This document shows positions 23,857 to 33,827 of a stretch of 64,000 nt of DNA, piece after piece. Numbering within the stretch: the stretch's first letter is position 1; the number at the start of each line of letters is the position of its first letter. The position numbers were made by a program, and so were the translations under genes. The notes under the pieces were generated by a model, which was not told where the DNA came from, searched no databases, and was given only the letters and a program-made list of their open reading frames with translations. The stretch lies in contig NZ_CP075715.1 of NCBI RefSeq assembly GCF_024584805.1, positions 5,572,526-5,636,525 of the forward strand, given 5' to 3'. The stretch comes from Streptomyces sp. FIT100 (lineage in GTDB: Bacteria; Actinomycetota; Actinomycetes; Streptomycetales; Streptomycetaceae).

Positions 23857-25674
23857 TCAGACCAGGCTGTCCTGCCACGCCCGGTGCAGGTCCGCGAACC
23901 GGCCGGTGGCGCCGATGAGTTCGGCCGGTGTGCCGTCCTCCACCACCCGGCCGTGCTCCATCACCAGCACCCGGTCCGCGATCTCCACCGTGGAGAGCCG
24001 ATGGGCGATCACCACGGCCGTCCGGCCGCGCAGCACCGTGTCCATCGCCCGCTGGACCGCCCGCTCGCCCGGGATGTCCAGGGAGCTCGTCGCCTCGTCG
24101 AGGATCAGCACCGCCGGGTCGGCGAGCAGCGCCCGCGCGAAGGCGACGAGCTGGCGCTGGCCGGCCGAGATCCGGCCGCCCCGCTTGCGTACGTCCGTGT
24201 CGTAGCCGTCCGTCAGGCCGCTGATGAAGTCGTGGGCGCCGATCGCCTTCGCGGCGTGCTCGATCTCCTCGCGGGTCGCGTCCGGCCGACCGATCGCGAT
24301 GTTCTCGGCGACGGTCCCCGAGAACAGGAACGCCTCCTGGGTCACCATCACCACCCCGCGCCGCAGTTCGGGCAGGGCGAGGTCGCGCAGATCGACACCG
24401 TCGAGGAGGACGCGGCCCTCGGTGGGGTCGTAGAAGCGCGCCAGCAGCTTCGCGAGCGTGGACTTGCCCGCGCCGGTGGAGCCCACGACCGCCACGGTCT
24501 GCCCGGCGGGGATCGTCAGACCGAAGCGGGGCAGCACCTCGCCGCCGGTGCGGTAGGCGAACCGGACGTCCTCGAAGACGACGGAACGGCCCGGCCCGGC
24601 CGTCCCGGTGCGGGCGGGCAGGTCCACGGGACGGGCGGACTCGGGCACGGACGGGGCCTGGGCCAGCAGCCCGGCGATCTTCTCCAGGGACGCGGCGGCC
24701 GACTGGTACGAGTTGAGGAACATGGCGAGCCGGTCGATCGGGTCGTACAGCCGCCGCAGATACAGCACCGCGGCCGCCAGGACGCCCAGCGCCAGGGTCC
24801 CCTCGGTCACCCGGTGCGCGCTCCACAGCACGATCCCGGCGACGGCGGTGTTGGCGACCAGCCGGGAGGAGACGACATAGCGGGCCATCTCCAGGAGCGC
24901 GTCGCCGTTGGAGCGGGCGTGCAGGTCGTTGAGCGCCCGGAAGCGCTCGTCGTTGGCGCGCTCGCGGCGGAAGGCGCGCACCGGTCGGATGCCGTTCATC
25001 GTCTCCGCGAACTTCACGATCACCGCGGCGATCGCCGTGGACCGCTCGGCGAACACCGCGCCGGCGCGGCGCTGGTAGAGCCGGACGAACAGATAGAGCG
25101 GGACGAAGCTGAGCACGGCGAGGCCGCCGATGCCGAGGTCCAGCCAGAGCAGCATCGCCGAGATGTAGACGAAGGCGAGGATGACCGCGATGAGCTCCTG
25201 GAGCCCCTCGCTGAGGAGCTCGCGGAGCGACTCGACGTCGGTGGTGGAGCGCGAGATCAGCCGGCCCGACGTGTACCGCTCGTGGAAGTCGACGCTGAGC
25301 GCCTGGGCGTGCCGGAAGATCCGGCCGCGCAGATCGAGCAGGGCGTCCTGGTTGACCCGGGCCGCCGCGCGGATGAAGGCGTACTGGAGGACGCCGGAGG
25401 CGATCGCACACAGCGCGTAACTCGCGCCGACGGCCACCAGTGGGCCGTGGTCGCCGCGGCGCAGGGCCGGCACGCCGCTGTCGATGGCGTACGCGACGAG
25501 GAGCGGGCCGGCCTGCGCGGCGGCCTGCTGGAGGAGCAGGAGGAGCGCGGCGAGGGCGACCCGGGCGCGGCGCGGCGCCAGCAGCGACCGGAGCAGGGCG
25601 CCGGTGGCGCCCTCGGGCGCGGGCAGGGAGTCCCGGTCGAACGGATCGCCCGGCGGGCTGCTCGGTGACGTCAT
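23857..25674 (-). CDS. ABC exporter, ATP-binding/permease subunit (consensus Walker B)
   Basis: A 605-residue half-transporter: six-helix ABC exporter domain (residues 30-330) then a nucleotide-binding domain with Walker A GSTGAGKSTLAKLL, Walker B VLILDEATSSLD with the catalytic Glu, and H-loop IAHRLSTVEIADR. Its signature is ISAGQRQL rather than LSGGQ. Its ATG overlaps the stop of the upstream exporter gene by 4 bp, so the two form an obligate heterodimer. The weak signature here faces the Asp-type Walker B of its partner, the usual arrangement of a heterodimer with one degenerate ATP site. Cargo unknown (drug, lipid or peptide). Confidence 0.9.
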   Translation of the reverse strand: MTSPSSPPGDPFDRDSLPAPEGATGALLRSLLAPRRARVALAALLLLLQQAAAQAGPLLVAYAIDSGVPALRRGDHGPLVAVGASYALCAIASGVLQYAFIRAAARVNQDALLDLRGRIFRHAQALSVDFHERYTSGRLISRSTTDVESLRELLSEGLQELIAVILAFVYISAMLLWLDLGIGGLAVLSFVPLYLFVRLYQRRAGAVFAERSTAIAAVIVKFAETMNGIRPVRAFRRERANDERFRALNDLHARSNGDALLEMARYVVSSRLVANTAVAGIVLWSAHRVTEGTLALGVLAAAVLYLRRLYDPIDRLAMFLNSYQSAAASLEKIAGLLAQAPSVPESARPVDLPARTGTAGPGRSVVFEDVRFAYRTGGEVLPRFGLTIPAGQTVAVVGSTGAGKSTLAKLLARFYDPTEGRVLLDGVDLRDLALPELRRGVVMVTQEAFLFSGTVAENIAIGRPDATREEIEHAAKAIGAHDFISGLTDGYDTDVRKRGGRISAGQRQLVAFARALLADPAVLILDEATSSLDIPGERAVQRAMDTVLRGRTAVVIAHRLSTVEIADRVLVMEHGRVVEDGTPAELIGATGRFADLHRAWQDSLV

Positions 25675-27836
25675 CGGGCTGCCTCCTCGGCGTGGCGGCC
25701 GCCCGACATCAGCCAGGCGTACTCGGCGTTGTCCCGCAGCAGTTCGTGGTGGGTGCCGACGGCGGCGATCCGGCCGCCGGACAGCAGTGCGACGCGGTCG
25801 GCGAGCAGCACGGTCGAGGGCCGGTGCGCCACGACGAGGGCGGTGGTGCCCTCAAGAACGCGACGGAGGGCCGCCTCCACGAGCGCCTCGGTGTGCACGT
25901 CGAGCGCGGAGAGCGGATCGTCCAGGACGAGGAAGCGGGGGTGCCCGACGACCGCGCGGGCGAGGGCGAGACGCTGCCGCTGGCCGCCGGAGAGGCTGAG
26001 CCCCTGCTCCCCGACCTGGGTGTCGACGCCCTGTGGCAGCGCGTCCACGAACCCGGCCTGCGCCACGTCGAGCGCCCGCCGCACCCCCTCGTCCCCGGCG
26101 GACTCGGCGCCCATCCGCACGTTCTCCCCGACGCTCGCCGAGAACAGCGTCGGCTCCTCGAACGCCATCGACACCAGCCGCCGCAGTTCCTCGCGCTCCA
26201 TCGCCGCGATGTCCCGCCCGTCGAGTGTGATCCGGCCTCCGGTCACCTCGTACAGCCGCGGCACGAGCGCGGTGAGCGTGGTCTTCCCGGATCCGGTCCC
26301 TCCGACGAGGGCCATGGTCTCGCCGGGCCGCACCTGCAGATCGATCCGCCGCAGCACGGGCACGGAATCCGCTCCCGCGTCCGGGTACCGGAACTCCACG
26401 CCCTCGAAGACCAGTCCGCCGTCCGCCGCGGCGGCCTTCCCGTTCCCGGCACCGAGGCCGAGGCCGACGCCGACACCGAGGCCGATGCCGGGCGCCGCGG
26501 CCGTACTTCTGCGGTGTGCACCGCCGTCCGCCGCGGCCGTGTCGGCGGCCTCATCGGTGCCGCGCGGTCCCGCACTGCCTCCTGCGCCGCCGGGCGCCGC
26601 GCCCGCCGTGGGCGAAGTCCCGGCCGCGGCATGCGTGTCGGTCGCGCCGTCCGCCCGGTCGGGCCGGGGACCGCTGTCCGCGGCCCCGCCCGGCGGTCCC
26701 CCGTCCCGGGTAGGCGAGGACGGCGCGACCGCCACCCGGGATTCCGCCGGGGCGTTCATGACCTCGAAGTAGCGGTCCGTCGCCGTCGCCGCCTCCTGGC
26801 TCATCGCCAGCAGGAAGCCCATCGCGTCCACGGGCCAGCGCAGCGCCAGCGCGGTGGAGAGGAAGGCGACGAGCGTGCCGGCCGACAGGGCGCCGTCGGC
26901 GACCTGGATCGTGCCGAGGACGAGCGCCGCGCCGATGGCCAGTTCGGGGATGATCATGATGACGGCGAAGATGCTCGCGAGCAGCCTGGCCTTGACGAGT
27001 TCGGTGCCCCGCAGCCGGCGGGCCAGGGCGCGGAAGGCCGCCGCCTGGCTGCGGTGGCGGCCGAAGCCCTTGATGACGCGGATGCCGAGCACGCTCTCCT
27101 CGACGACCGTCGTCAGATCACCCACCTGGTCCTGCGCGGTGCGCGCGACCGCCGAGTAGTGCCCCTCGAAGCGTGCGATCAGGAACACCAGCGGGGCCAC
27201 CGGCGCCAGCAGGACCAGCCCGAGCGTCCACTGCTGCGCCAGCAGGATCCCCGCGCCGACCAGGATCGTCACCCCGTTGACGAGCAGGAACGTCAGCGGG
27301 AAGGCGAGGAACATCCGCAGCAGCATCAGGTCCGTCGTGCCGCGCGACAGCAGCTGCCCCGACGCCCACCGGTCGTGGAAGGCCACCGGGAGCCGCTGGA
27401 GATGGCGGAACAGATCCGCTCGCATCGCCGCCTCGACCCCCGCCAGCGGCCGCGCCACCAGCCACCGCCGGAAGCCGAAGAGCAGCGCCTCGGCGAACCC
27501 GAGCAGCAGCAGGTACAGCGCGCCCAGCCACACCCCGCGCGTGTCCCGCTCGGCGACCGGTCCGTCCACCATCCACTTGAGGACGAGCGGGATCACCAGG
27601 CTCAGACAGGACGCGACGACCGCGACGAACGCCGCGGTGAACAGCCGGGCCCGCACGGGCCGTACATACGGCCACAGCCGGAGCAGCGAGCGGACGGCGG
27701 ACCGCTTTCCGGCGGCCTCGGCTCCGGTTCCGGCCCCGGCCTCGGCTCCGGTTCCGGCCCCGGCTCCGGTTCCGGCCTCGGCCCCGGCTTCGACTTCGGC
27801 ATCGGCTTCGGCGGCGACTTCGTCTGTTCTGGACAT
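25671..27836 (-). CDS. ABC exporter, ATP-binding/permease subunit with long inter-domain linker
   Basis: A 721-residue half-transporter, first of the pair. The N-terminal 40 residues are an Ala/Glu/Gly/Thr repeat. The membrane domain spans about 50-360. The NBD has Walker A GGTGSGKTTLTALV, signature LSLSGGQRQRLALARAV and Walker B FLVLDDPLSALD, where the catalytic Glu is Asp. About 100 residues of Ala/Gly/Pro/Asp/Thr low-complexity sequence separate the membrane domain from the NBD, far longer than the usual linker. The ATG at 27836 has no clear Shine-Dalgarno. It lies 69 bp after the glgX stop on the same strand. Confidence 0.88.
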   Translation of the reverse strand: MSRTDEVAAEADAEVEAGAEAGTGAGAGTGAEAGAGTGAEAAGKRSAVRSLLRLWPYVRPVRARLFTAAFVAVVASCLSLVIPLVLKWMVDGPVAERDTRGVWLGALYLLLLGFAEALLFGFRRWLVARPLAGVEAAMRADLFRHLQRLPVAFHDRWASGQLLSRGTTDLMLLRMFLAFPLTFLLVNGVTILVGAGILLAQQWTLGLVLLAPVAPLVFLIARFEGHYSAVARTAQDQVGDLTTVVEESVLGIRVIKGFGRHRSQAAAFRALARRLRGTELVKARLLASIFAVIMIIPELAIGAALVLGTIQVADGALSAGTLVAFLSTALALRWPVDAMGFLLAMSQEAATATDRYFEVMNAPAESRVAVAPSSPTRDGGPPGGAADSGPRPDRADGATDTHAAAGTSPTAGAAPGGAGGSAGPRGTDEAADTAAADGGAHRRSTAAAPGIGLGVGVGLGLGAGNGKAAAADGGLVFEGVEFRYPDAGADSVPVLRRIDLQVRPGETMALVGGTGSGKTTLTALVPRLYEVTGGRITLDGRDIAAMEREELRRLVSMAFEEPTLFSASVGENVRMGAESAGDEGVRRALDVAQAGFVDALPQGVDTQVGEQGLSLSGGQRQRLALARAVVGHPRFLVLDDPLSALDVHTEALVEAALRRVLEGTTALVVAHRPSTVLLADRVALLSGGRIAAVGTHHELLRDNAEYAWLMSGGRHAEEAAR

Positions 27837-27905
27837 CAGGCGCGAGCCTACGGTTCACCACTGACAGTGCCCACCGGATTTCCCCCCGCCCGGTCGGCGC
27901 CGCCG

Positions 27906-30185
27906 CTACCGCTTCACCCGCAGCAGCAGCACCGACCTGGCCGGCACCGTCACCTGCTCGCCGCCCCGGTGCACCGTCCCCGGCGCCTCCGCCTGGTCCT
28001 CCAGCGAGGTGTCCACGACCAGCTCGTACGCGTCCGCCCACGGCGGCCCCGGCAGCTGGAAGCCCAGCGGCCGGTGCCCCGCGTGGAGGACCGTCAGAAA
28101 GCTCTCGTCCGTGACCTGCGCGCCCCGCGCGTCCCGCCCCGGGATGTCGCGGCCCGAGAGGTAGAGCGCGACCGTCGACGCCGGCGCGTACCAGTCCTGC
28201 TCGGTCATCTCCGTGCCGCGCGCCGTGAACCACGCCAGGTCCCGCAGCCCGTCCGCGGTCTGCGGACGGCCGGAGAAGAACGCGCGCCGCCGCAGCACCG
28301 GATGCGCGCCGCGCAGCGCCAGCAGCCGGGAGACCAGCGCCGGCAGACCGCCGGCCCCCTGCTCGTCCCGCAGCGACCAGTCGATCCAGCTGACCTCGTT
28401 GTCCTGGCAGTACGCGTTGTTGTTGCCGCCCTGCGTACGGCCCATCTCGTCGCCCGCGACGAGCATCGGCACGCCCGTGGACAGCAGCAGGGTGGTGAGC
28501 AGGTTGCGCAGCTGCCGCCGCCGCAGCGCGTTGACCCGGGGATCGTCGGTCTCGCCCTCCACACCGCAGTTCCAGGCGCGGTTGTCGTTCGTGCCGTCCC
28601 GGTTGCCCTCGCCGTTCGCCTCGTTGTGCTTGCGTTCGTACGAGACCAGGTCACGCAGGGTGAAGCCGTCGTGGGCGGTGATGAAGTTGACCGACGCGTA
28701 CGGCCGCCGCCCGCCCCAGGCGTACAGGTCGCTGGAGCCCGAGAGCCGGTATCCGAGGTCCCGTACGTCGGGCAGCGCGCCGCGCCAGAAGTCCCGTACG
28801 GCGTCCCGGTAGCGGTCGTTCCACTCCGTCCACAGCGGCGGGAACGCGCCCACCTGGTAGCCGCCGTTGCCGACGTCCCACGGCTCGGCGATCAGCTTCA
28901 CCCGCCGCAGCACCGGGTCCTGGGCGATCACCGCGAGGAACGGGGACAGCATGTCGACGTCGTGCATCGAACGCGCGAGCGCCGCCGCGAGATCGAAGCG
29001 GAAGCCGTCCACACCCATCTCGGTGACCCAGTAGCGCAGCGAGTCGGTGATCAGCCGCAGGACGTGCGGCTGGACGACGTGCAGTGTGTTGCCGCAGCCG
29101 GTGTAGTCGGCGTACCGGCGGGCGTCGGACTGGAGGCGGTAGTAGCCCCGGTTGTCGATGCCCTTGAGGCCGAGCGTCGGGCCGAGCTCGCCCGCCTCGG
29201 CCGTGTGGTTGTAGACGACGTCGAGGATGACCTCGATGCCCGCCTCGTGCATCGCCCGCACCATCCGCTTGAACTCGCCGACCTGCTGCCCGGCCGTCCC
29301 CGAAGCGCTGTACGCGGCGTGCGGCGCGAAGTAGCCGATCGAGTTGTAGCCCCAGTAGTTCTTCAGCCCGCGCCGCAGCAGATGGTCCTCATGGGCGAAC
29401 TGATGCACCGGCAGCAGCTCGACCGCCGTCACACCGAGCCGCACCAGATGGCCGATGGCGGCCGGGTGCGCGAGCCCCGCGTACGTGCCGCGCAGCTCCT
29501 CGGGGATGTCCGGGTGGAGCTTGGTGAAGCCGCGCACGTGCAGCTCGTAGATGACCGAGTCGGCCCACGGGGTCTTGGGACGGCGGTCGTCGGCCCACTC
29601 GTCGTCGGGCGCGTCGTCGTGCACGACGACGCCCTTCGGGACGTACGGCGCCGAGTCGCGGTCGTCGCGCACGGTGTCGGCCACCTGCTGCTGCGGCCAG
29701 TCGCGGACGTGCCCGTAAACTTCGGGCGGCAGCGTGTACTCGCCGTCGACCGCACGTGCGTACGGGTCGAGGAGCAGCTTCGCCGGGTTCCAGCGGGCGC
29801 CGGTCCACGGATCCCAGCGGCCGTGCACCCGGTAGCCGTACCGCTGCCCCGGCCGGACGCCCGGCACGAAGCCGTGCCAGATCTCGTGCGTCAGTTCGGT
29901 CAACGGCAGCCGGGTCTCGGTCCCCGACTCGTCGAAGAGACACAGGTCGACGGCCTCGGCCCCGCCCGCCCACAGCGCGAAGTTGGTGCCCGCGACCCCG
30001 TCGGGACCGACCCGGAACCGCGCACCCAGCGGGGTCGGCGCACCCGGCCAGACCGGCGGACCCGACGCCTCCACCCCCGGTGTCCCGTCGTCCCTGCGCC
30101 GTCCGTTCAGAACCGGACGGCGCTCCACGGCAGGGGAGGACGGCCCTCCTTCCCGCACTGCCTCCTGCTCGGCTGCGCTCGACAC
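27906..30185 (-). CDS. glgX: Glycogen debranching enzyme
   Basis: A 759-residue GH13 isoamylase-type enzyme that cuts alpha-1,6 branches left by GlgP. It has an N-terminal CBM48 (TPLGARFRVGPDGVAGTNFA), VELLPVHQF, the conserved VILDVVYNHTAE, nucleophile in GFRFDLAAALAR, acid in LIAEPWDVG and NFITAHDGFTLRDLV. I start at a GTG with GGGAGG 7 nt upstream, giving an N-terminus MSSAAEQEAVREGG; 38 further codons upstream are possible but lack support. Together with glgB, glgE and glgP it completes alpha-glucan turnover, though it lies 10 kb away. The upstream gap is shared with a divergent cupin gene. Confidence 0.92.
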   Translation of the reverse strand: MSSAAEQEAVREGGPSSPAVERRPVLNGRRRDDGTPGVEASGPPVWPGAPTPLGARFRVGPDGVAGTNFALWAGGAEAVDLCLFDESGTETRLPLTELTHEIWHGFVPGVRPGQRYGYRVHGRWDPWTGARWNPAKLLLDPYARAVDGEYTLPPEVYGHVRDWPQQQVADTVRDDRDSAPYVPKGVVVHDDAPDDEWADDRRPKTPWADSVIYELHVRGFTKLHPDIPEELRGTYAGLAHPAAIGHLVRLGVTAVELLPVHQFAHEDHLLRRGLKNYWGYNSIGYFAPHAAYSASGTAGQQVGEFKRMVRAMHEAGIEVILDVVYNHTAEAGELGPTLGLKGIDNRGYYRLQSDARRYADYTGCGNTLHVVQPHVLRLITDSLRYWVTEMGVDGFRFDLAAALARSMHDVDMLSPFLAVIAQDPVLRRVKLIAEPWDVGNGGYQVGAFPPLWTEWNDRYRDAVRDFWRGALPDVRDLGYRLSGSSDLYAWGGRRPYASVNFITAHDGFTLRDLVSYERKHNEANGEGNRDGTNDNRAWNCGVEGETDDPRVNALRRRQLRNLLTTLLLSTGVPMLVAGDEMGRTQGGNNNAYCQDNEVSWIDWSLRDEQGAGGLPALVSRLLALRGAHPVLRRRAFFSGRPQTADGLRDLAWFTARGTEMTEQDWYAPASTVALYLSGRDIPGRDARGAQVTDESFLTVLHAGHRPLGFQLPGPPWADAYELVVDTSLEDQAEAPGTVHRGGEQVTVPARSVLLLRVKR

Positions 30186-30463
30186 GTGTCGGCCTCCCGC
30201 GGCTCGTCGGCCCCCGCGGGCTGCGGCGCACGGCGTCCCGGCCGCGGCGCCCCGCGCGTGGTCCTCCCACCTGTTCTGCCCGCGCTGTGCTACTCCCAAC
30301 TTGACTTCTCCCTCTTAGTTGACGAGGGGGACTCTGGTGGACGCCGTCCCGTGCTCTGCGCGTCGCCGGACATCGACGTCGATCCCCATGCGGGGATCAC
30401 CCTTCACCCATCGTGCTGGTCGCGCCGTAAGCGGCAGGACGGGCGCGTGTACCGTCCGGATCC

Positions 30464-30859
30464 ATGGACGACGGCGTGTACGTGGGCAACGCAGGCAAGG
30501 ACGCGGCGCTGGACCGGGGATGGCTGCTCGGACATTTCAAGAATGCCGGTGATCCTCGCCAGAGCGATGCCGTAGAGATCAAGTGGGGCGTCCACCCGCG
30601 TGGTGACGAGCGCGCCCAGTGGGTGCGGGGCGAGGAACGCACCGCTCTCCTGGTCCTCATCAGCGGTCGCTTCCGCGTCGAGCTCCCTGGCCGCAGTGTG
30701 CTGCTGGCGCGTCAAGGCGACTACGTCGTGTGGGGGCCAGGTGTGGATCATTCCTGGGGCGCGGAGGAGGAGTCGGTGGTGCTCACGGTGCGGTGGCCGT
30801 CCGTACCCGGATACGCAGTGCCGCAGGAGGAGGATCGGACGGCAACGGCTCATGTGTGA
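30464..30859 (+). CDS. Small cupin-domain protein
   Basis: A 131-residue single-domain cupin: VEIKWGVHPRGDERAQW, LLVLISGRFRVELPG, then LLARQGDYVVWGPGVDHSW. The second cupin motif with histidine is present; the first motif is partly degenerate (HPRGD). Cupins of this kind bind a metal or small ligand; function here unknown. No Shine-Dalgarno precedes the ATG; TACCGT at 30450-30455 could be a -10 box placing transcription start within a few bases of the ATG, so a nearly leaderless transcript is possible. Divergent from glgX across a 278-bp gap. Confidence 0.68.
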   Translation: MDDGVYVGNAGKDAALDRGWLLGHFKNAGDPRQSDAVEIKWGVHPRGDERAQWVRGEERTALLVLISGRFRVELPGRSVLLARQGDYVVWGPGVDHSWGAEEESVVLTVRWPSVPGYAVPQEEDRTATAHV

Positions 30860-31046
30860 GCCTCGGAGGTCGCCACCGCGGTAGCCGAGCTTCCTGCGGT
30901 TGCGGATCCGGTCTGCGGGGACCGGGATCGTCGCCTCGGCCAGTCCACTTTCGCAACAGGCCCTGGCTCGCGTACCCGTACGAGGGGCCCGGTCGTTGGG
31001 CGGGACGTGCTGTGTCTCTGCGACGACCCCCCACGAGGTGACTGAA

Positions 31047-32276
31047 GTGAGCAACGCGGTGAGACGGACGAGGGCCGGGCTGGCCGCCGTCTTCGTATGG
31101 ACGGGACTGCTGGTCCTGCTGACGGGCTGCACGGGCGGCGAGCCGAGCGCCGGGGGCAAGCCGCGGTCGGCCGCCGACCACATCAGGATCACCCCCGCGG
31201 ACGGTGCGAAGGACGTGGCGCCGGACGGGGGCGTGGAAGTGAGCGTGCCCAGTGGCCGGCTGGAGCGGGTCAGGGTCACGCGGATCGAGGACGCCGAGCC
31301 CGCCGAGATCCCGGGCGGCATCTCCGGGGACGGGCTGCGGTGGCGGCCCGACGACCGTGCGCGGCTCCAACTGGCCGCCAAGTACCGCGTGGACGCGGTG
31401 GCGCTCGACGGTCACGGCAGGCGCTCCGCCCGGCACAGCACCTTCACCACGCTGGTGCCCGAGCACCGCCTGATCGCCTACTCCAAGCCGGAGAACCGCT
31501 CCACCGTCGGCACCGGCATGATCGTCTCCATCACCTTCAACCGCGAGGTCACTAACCACGCGGCGGTGCAGCGCGCCATCCGGATCACCGCCGACCCGCC
31601 GGTGGAGGTCGTGGGCCACTGGTTCAGCAACGGCCGTATCGACTTCAGGCCGCGCACGTACTGGAAGCCGGGCACCAAGGTGAAGGTCGGCCTGGGGCTG
31701 CGCGATGTGCAGGGCGCTCCGGGCGTGTACGGCATCCAGGACAAGACCTTCGCCTTCACCGTGGGCCGTTCGCAGATCTCCACGGTCGACGCGGAGCGGC
31801 ACATCATGGAGGTGCGCCGCGACGGCGATCTGATCGCGACCCTGCCGGTCACGGCGGGCGCGCGGAAGACGACGACGTACAACGGCACGATGGTGGTCAG
31901 CGAGATGTTCGACGTGACCCGGATGAACGGGGCCACGGTCGGCTTCCGGAACAGGAAGACCGGCAAGAGCGAGTACGACATCAAGGACGTGCCGCACGCG
32001 ATCCGGCTCACGACGTCGGGCACCTTCCTGCACGGCAACTACTGGTCGCGCGCCGACACCTTCGGCCGGGCGAACGTCAGCCACGGCTGCATCGGGCTCC
32101 GCGACGAGCAGGGCGGCAGCGAGCTGAGTCCGGCCGGGTGGTTCTTCGACCGCACGCTGATCGGCGACATCGTGAAAGTGGTCAATTCCCGTGACCGGAC
32201 GGTCGCTCCCGACAACGGTCTGAACGGCTGGAACATGGACTGGGCGAAGTGGAAGGCCGGTTCCGCACTCGGCTGA
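31047..32276 (+). CDS. L,D-transpeptidase lipoprotein (Ig-like plus YkuD)
   Basis: A 409-residue lipoprotein that makes 3-3 cross-links in peptidoglycan. Lipobox LLTGC at Cys28, two Ig-like domains (about 45-260), then the YkuD catalytic domain with HGNYWSRADTFGRANVSHGC, the catalytic cysteine near residue 347, followed by IGLRDEQGG. The preceding HxxGxH-type histidine segment LHGNYW is in place. The start is the GTG 8 nt after GAGG, not the longer ATG form, which would destroy the signal peptide. It is directly followed by a paralogue with the same architecture. Acts outside the membrane. Confidence 0.92.
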   Translation: MSNAVRRTRAGLAAVFVWTGLLVLLTGCTGGEPSAGGKPRSAADHIRITPADGAKDVAPDGGVEVSVPSGRLERVRVTRIEDAEPAEIPGGISGDGLRWRPDDRARLQLAAKYRVDAVALDGHGRRSARHSTFTTLVPEHRLIAYSKPENRSTVGTGMIVSITFNREVTNHAAVQRAIRITADPPVEVVGHWFSNGRIDFRPRTYWKPGTKVKVGLGLRDVQGAPGVYGIQDKTFAFTVGRSQISTVDAERHIMEVRRDGDLIATLPVTAGARKTTTYNGTMVVSEMFDVTRMNGATVGFRNRKTGKSEYDIKDVPHAIRLTTSGTFLHGNYWSRADTFGRANVSHGCIGLRDEQGGSELSPAGWFFDRTLIGDIVKVVNSRDRTVAPDNGLNGWNMDWAKWKAGSALG

Positions 32277-32474
32277 CCCCCGCCGGGCCGCATGCCCCGC
32301 CCCGGTCCTGGACATGTTGGGACTGAACGGTGACATCCGTGGGGAGTTGCCGCGGCTTGCGGTGTGATTATCTATCGCCAGGTGTGCGCAGGGAGCGCGC
32401 GTGGGGGTAGTGCCCGGCCGAGGCCGGGCCACGGGCCGTGGCGGGGCCAGGCCGTGCGAGGGGAGAGGGCCATC

Positions 32475-33779
32475 GTGAACGGGCAGCCGATATCGGGGGC
32501 ATCGGCCGGATTCGGGTCCGGGGCAGAGGTCGGAGCAGGGGTCGGAGCAGCGGGCGGCGGCGGTCGTGGACACGGACGCGGTCGCGGACGTACGGGGGTC
32601 CTGGCCCTGGTCCTGGGGGCGTTGCTGCTGGTGACCGCGTGCGGGGGCGGGGAGGCCGGCAAGGGCGGCGAGAACGACGGCAAGGAGGGCGGCGGCCAGG
32701 CGGTGGGGAACACCGCCTCGCAGGCCGTCGTGACCATCGCCCCCAAGGACGGCGCCAAGGCGGTCGCCACCAGTGGCGCCCTCAAGGTCACCGCCGACAA
32801 GGGCAAGCTGACCGCCGTCACCGTCCAGGACGACAAGGGCAACACGGTCGAGGGGAAGATCGCCACGGGCGGCGCCTCCTGGGAGCCGCTGGCGCATCTC
32901 GCCGCCGCGACCAAGTACAAGGTGCACGCGGTCGCCAAGGACGCCGACGGCCGTGAGTCCGCGAAGGACACCACCTTCACCACGCTCGTCCCGAAGAACA
33001 CCTTCATCGGCCACTACACGCCGGAGGACGGTTCGACCGTCGGCGTGGGCATGCCGGTCTCCATCAACTTCACCCGGGGCATCACCGCCCCGGAGGCCGT
33101 GGAGAACGCGATCGAGGTGACCACCGAGCCGTCGGTCCCGGTCGAGGGCCACTGGTTCGGCAACGACCGGCTCGACTTCCGCCCGGAGAAGTACTGGGCG
33201 GCCGGCACGAAGGTGACGGTCAAGCTCAACCTGGACGGTGTCGAGGGCAGGCCCGGGGTCTACGGCAAGCAGGCCAAGTCGTTCTCCTTCACCATCGGCC
33301 GCAGCCAGGTCTCCACGGTGGACGCCAAGTCCCACACCATGAAGGTCGTACGGGACGGCAAGCTCATCAAGACGATCCCGATCACCGCCGGCGCCCCGTC
33401 GACGACGACGTACAACGGCCAGATGGTGATCAGCGAGAAGTACCGGGTGACCCGGATGAACGGCGCCACCGTCGGCTTCGGCGGTGAGTACGACATCAAG
33501 GACGTGCCGCACGCGATGCGCCTGTCCACCTCCGGCACCTTCATCCACGGCAACTACTGGGCCTCGTCCGGCACCTTCGGCTCGGCCAATGTCAGCCACG
33601 GCTGTGTGGGCCTGCGGGACGTGCGCGGCGGCTGGGACAAGAAGGCCCCGGCGGCGTGGATGTACAACAACTCGATCATCGGCGACGTCGTGATCGTGAA
33701 GAAGTCCAAGGACAAGCAGATCGCCCCGGAGAACGGCCTGAACGGCTGGAACATGTCCTGGGCGGAGTGGACCAAGTAG
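32475..33779 (+). CDS. L,D-transpeptidase lipoprotein, tandem paralogue
   Basis: A 434-residue paralogue of the preceding gene: lipobox LLVTAC at Cys56, Ig-like domains, then YkuD with NVSHGCVGLRDVRGG (catalytic cysteine near residue 377). The two share long stretches such as RSQ[IV]STVDA and NGLNGWNM. Unlike its neighbour it has about 37 Gly/Ala/Arg-rich residues before the hydrophobic signal segment, encoded by a GTG start with AGAGG at 6 nt; a later start is possible but none has a good ribosome site. It has a 198-bp upstream gap, so it may be separately transcribed, and ends before a strong terminator. Confidence 0.92.
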   Translation: MNGQPISGASAGFGSGAEVGAGVGAAGGGGRGHGRGRGRTGVLALVLGALLLVTACGGGEAGKGGENDGKEGGGQAVGNTASQAVVTIAPKDGAKAVATSGALKVTADKGKLTAVTVQDDKGNTVEGKIATGGASWEPLAHLAAATKYKVHAVAKDADGRESAKDTTFTTLVPKNTFIGHYTPEDGSTVGVGMPVSINFTRGITAPEAVENAIEVTTEPSVPVEGHWFGNDRLDFRPEKYWAAGTKVTVKLNLDGVEGRPGVYGKQAKSFSFTIGRSQVSTVDAKSHTMKVVRDGKLIKTIPITAGAPSTTTYNGQMVISEKYRVTRMNGATVGFGGEYDIKDVPHAMRLSTSGTFIHGNYWASSGTFGSANVSHGCVGLRDVRGGWDKKAPAAWMYNNSIIGDVVIVKKSKDKQIAPENGLNGWNMSWAEWTK

Positions 33780-33827
33780 GACCCCGCGGAGGACTCCCGC
33801 GGGCCGCTCAGGACCCGCATGACGTAC

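Noticed and set aside
25440..30575. A 1,711-codon plus-strand open frame opposite the ABC exporters and glgX
   Set aside because: Composition is Arg/Val/Pro-rich with no domain; it is the antisense of well-supported genes in GC-rich DNA where stops are rare.
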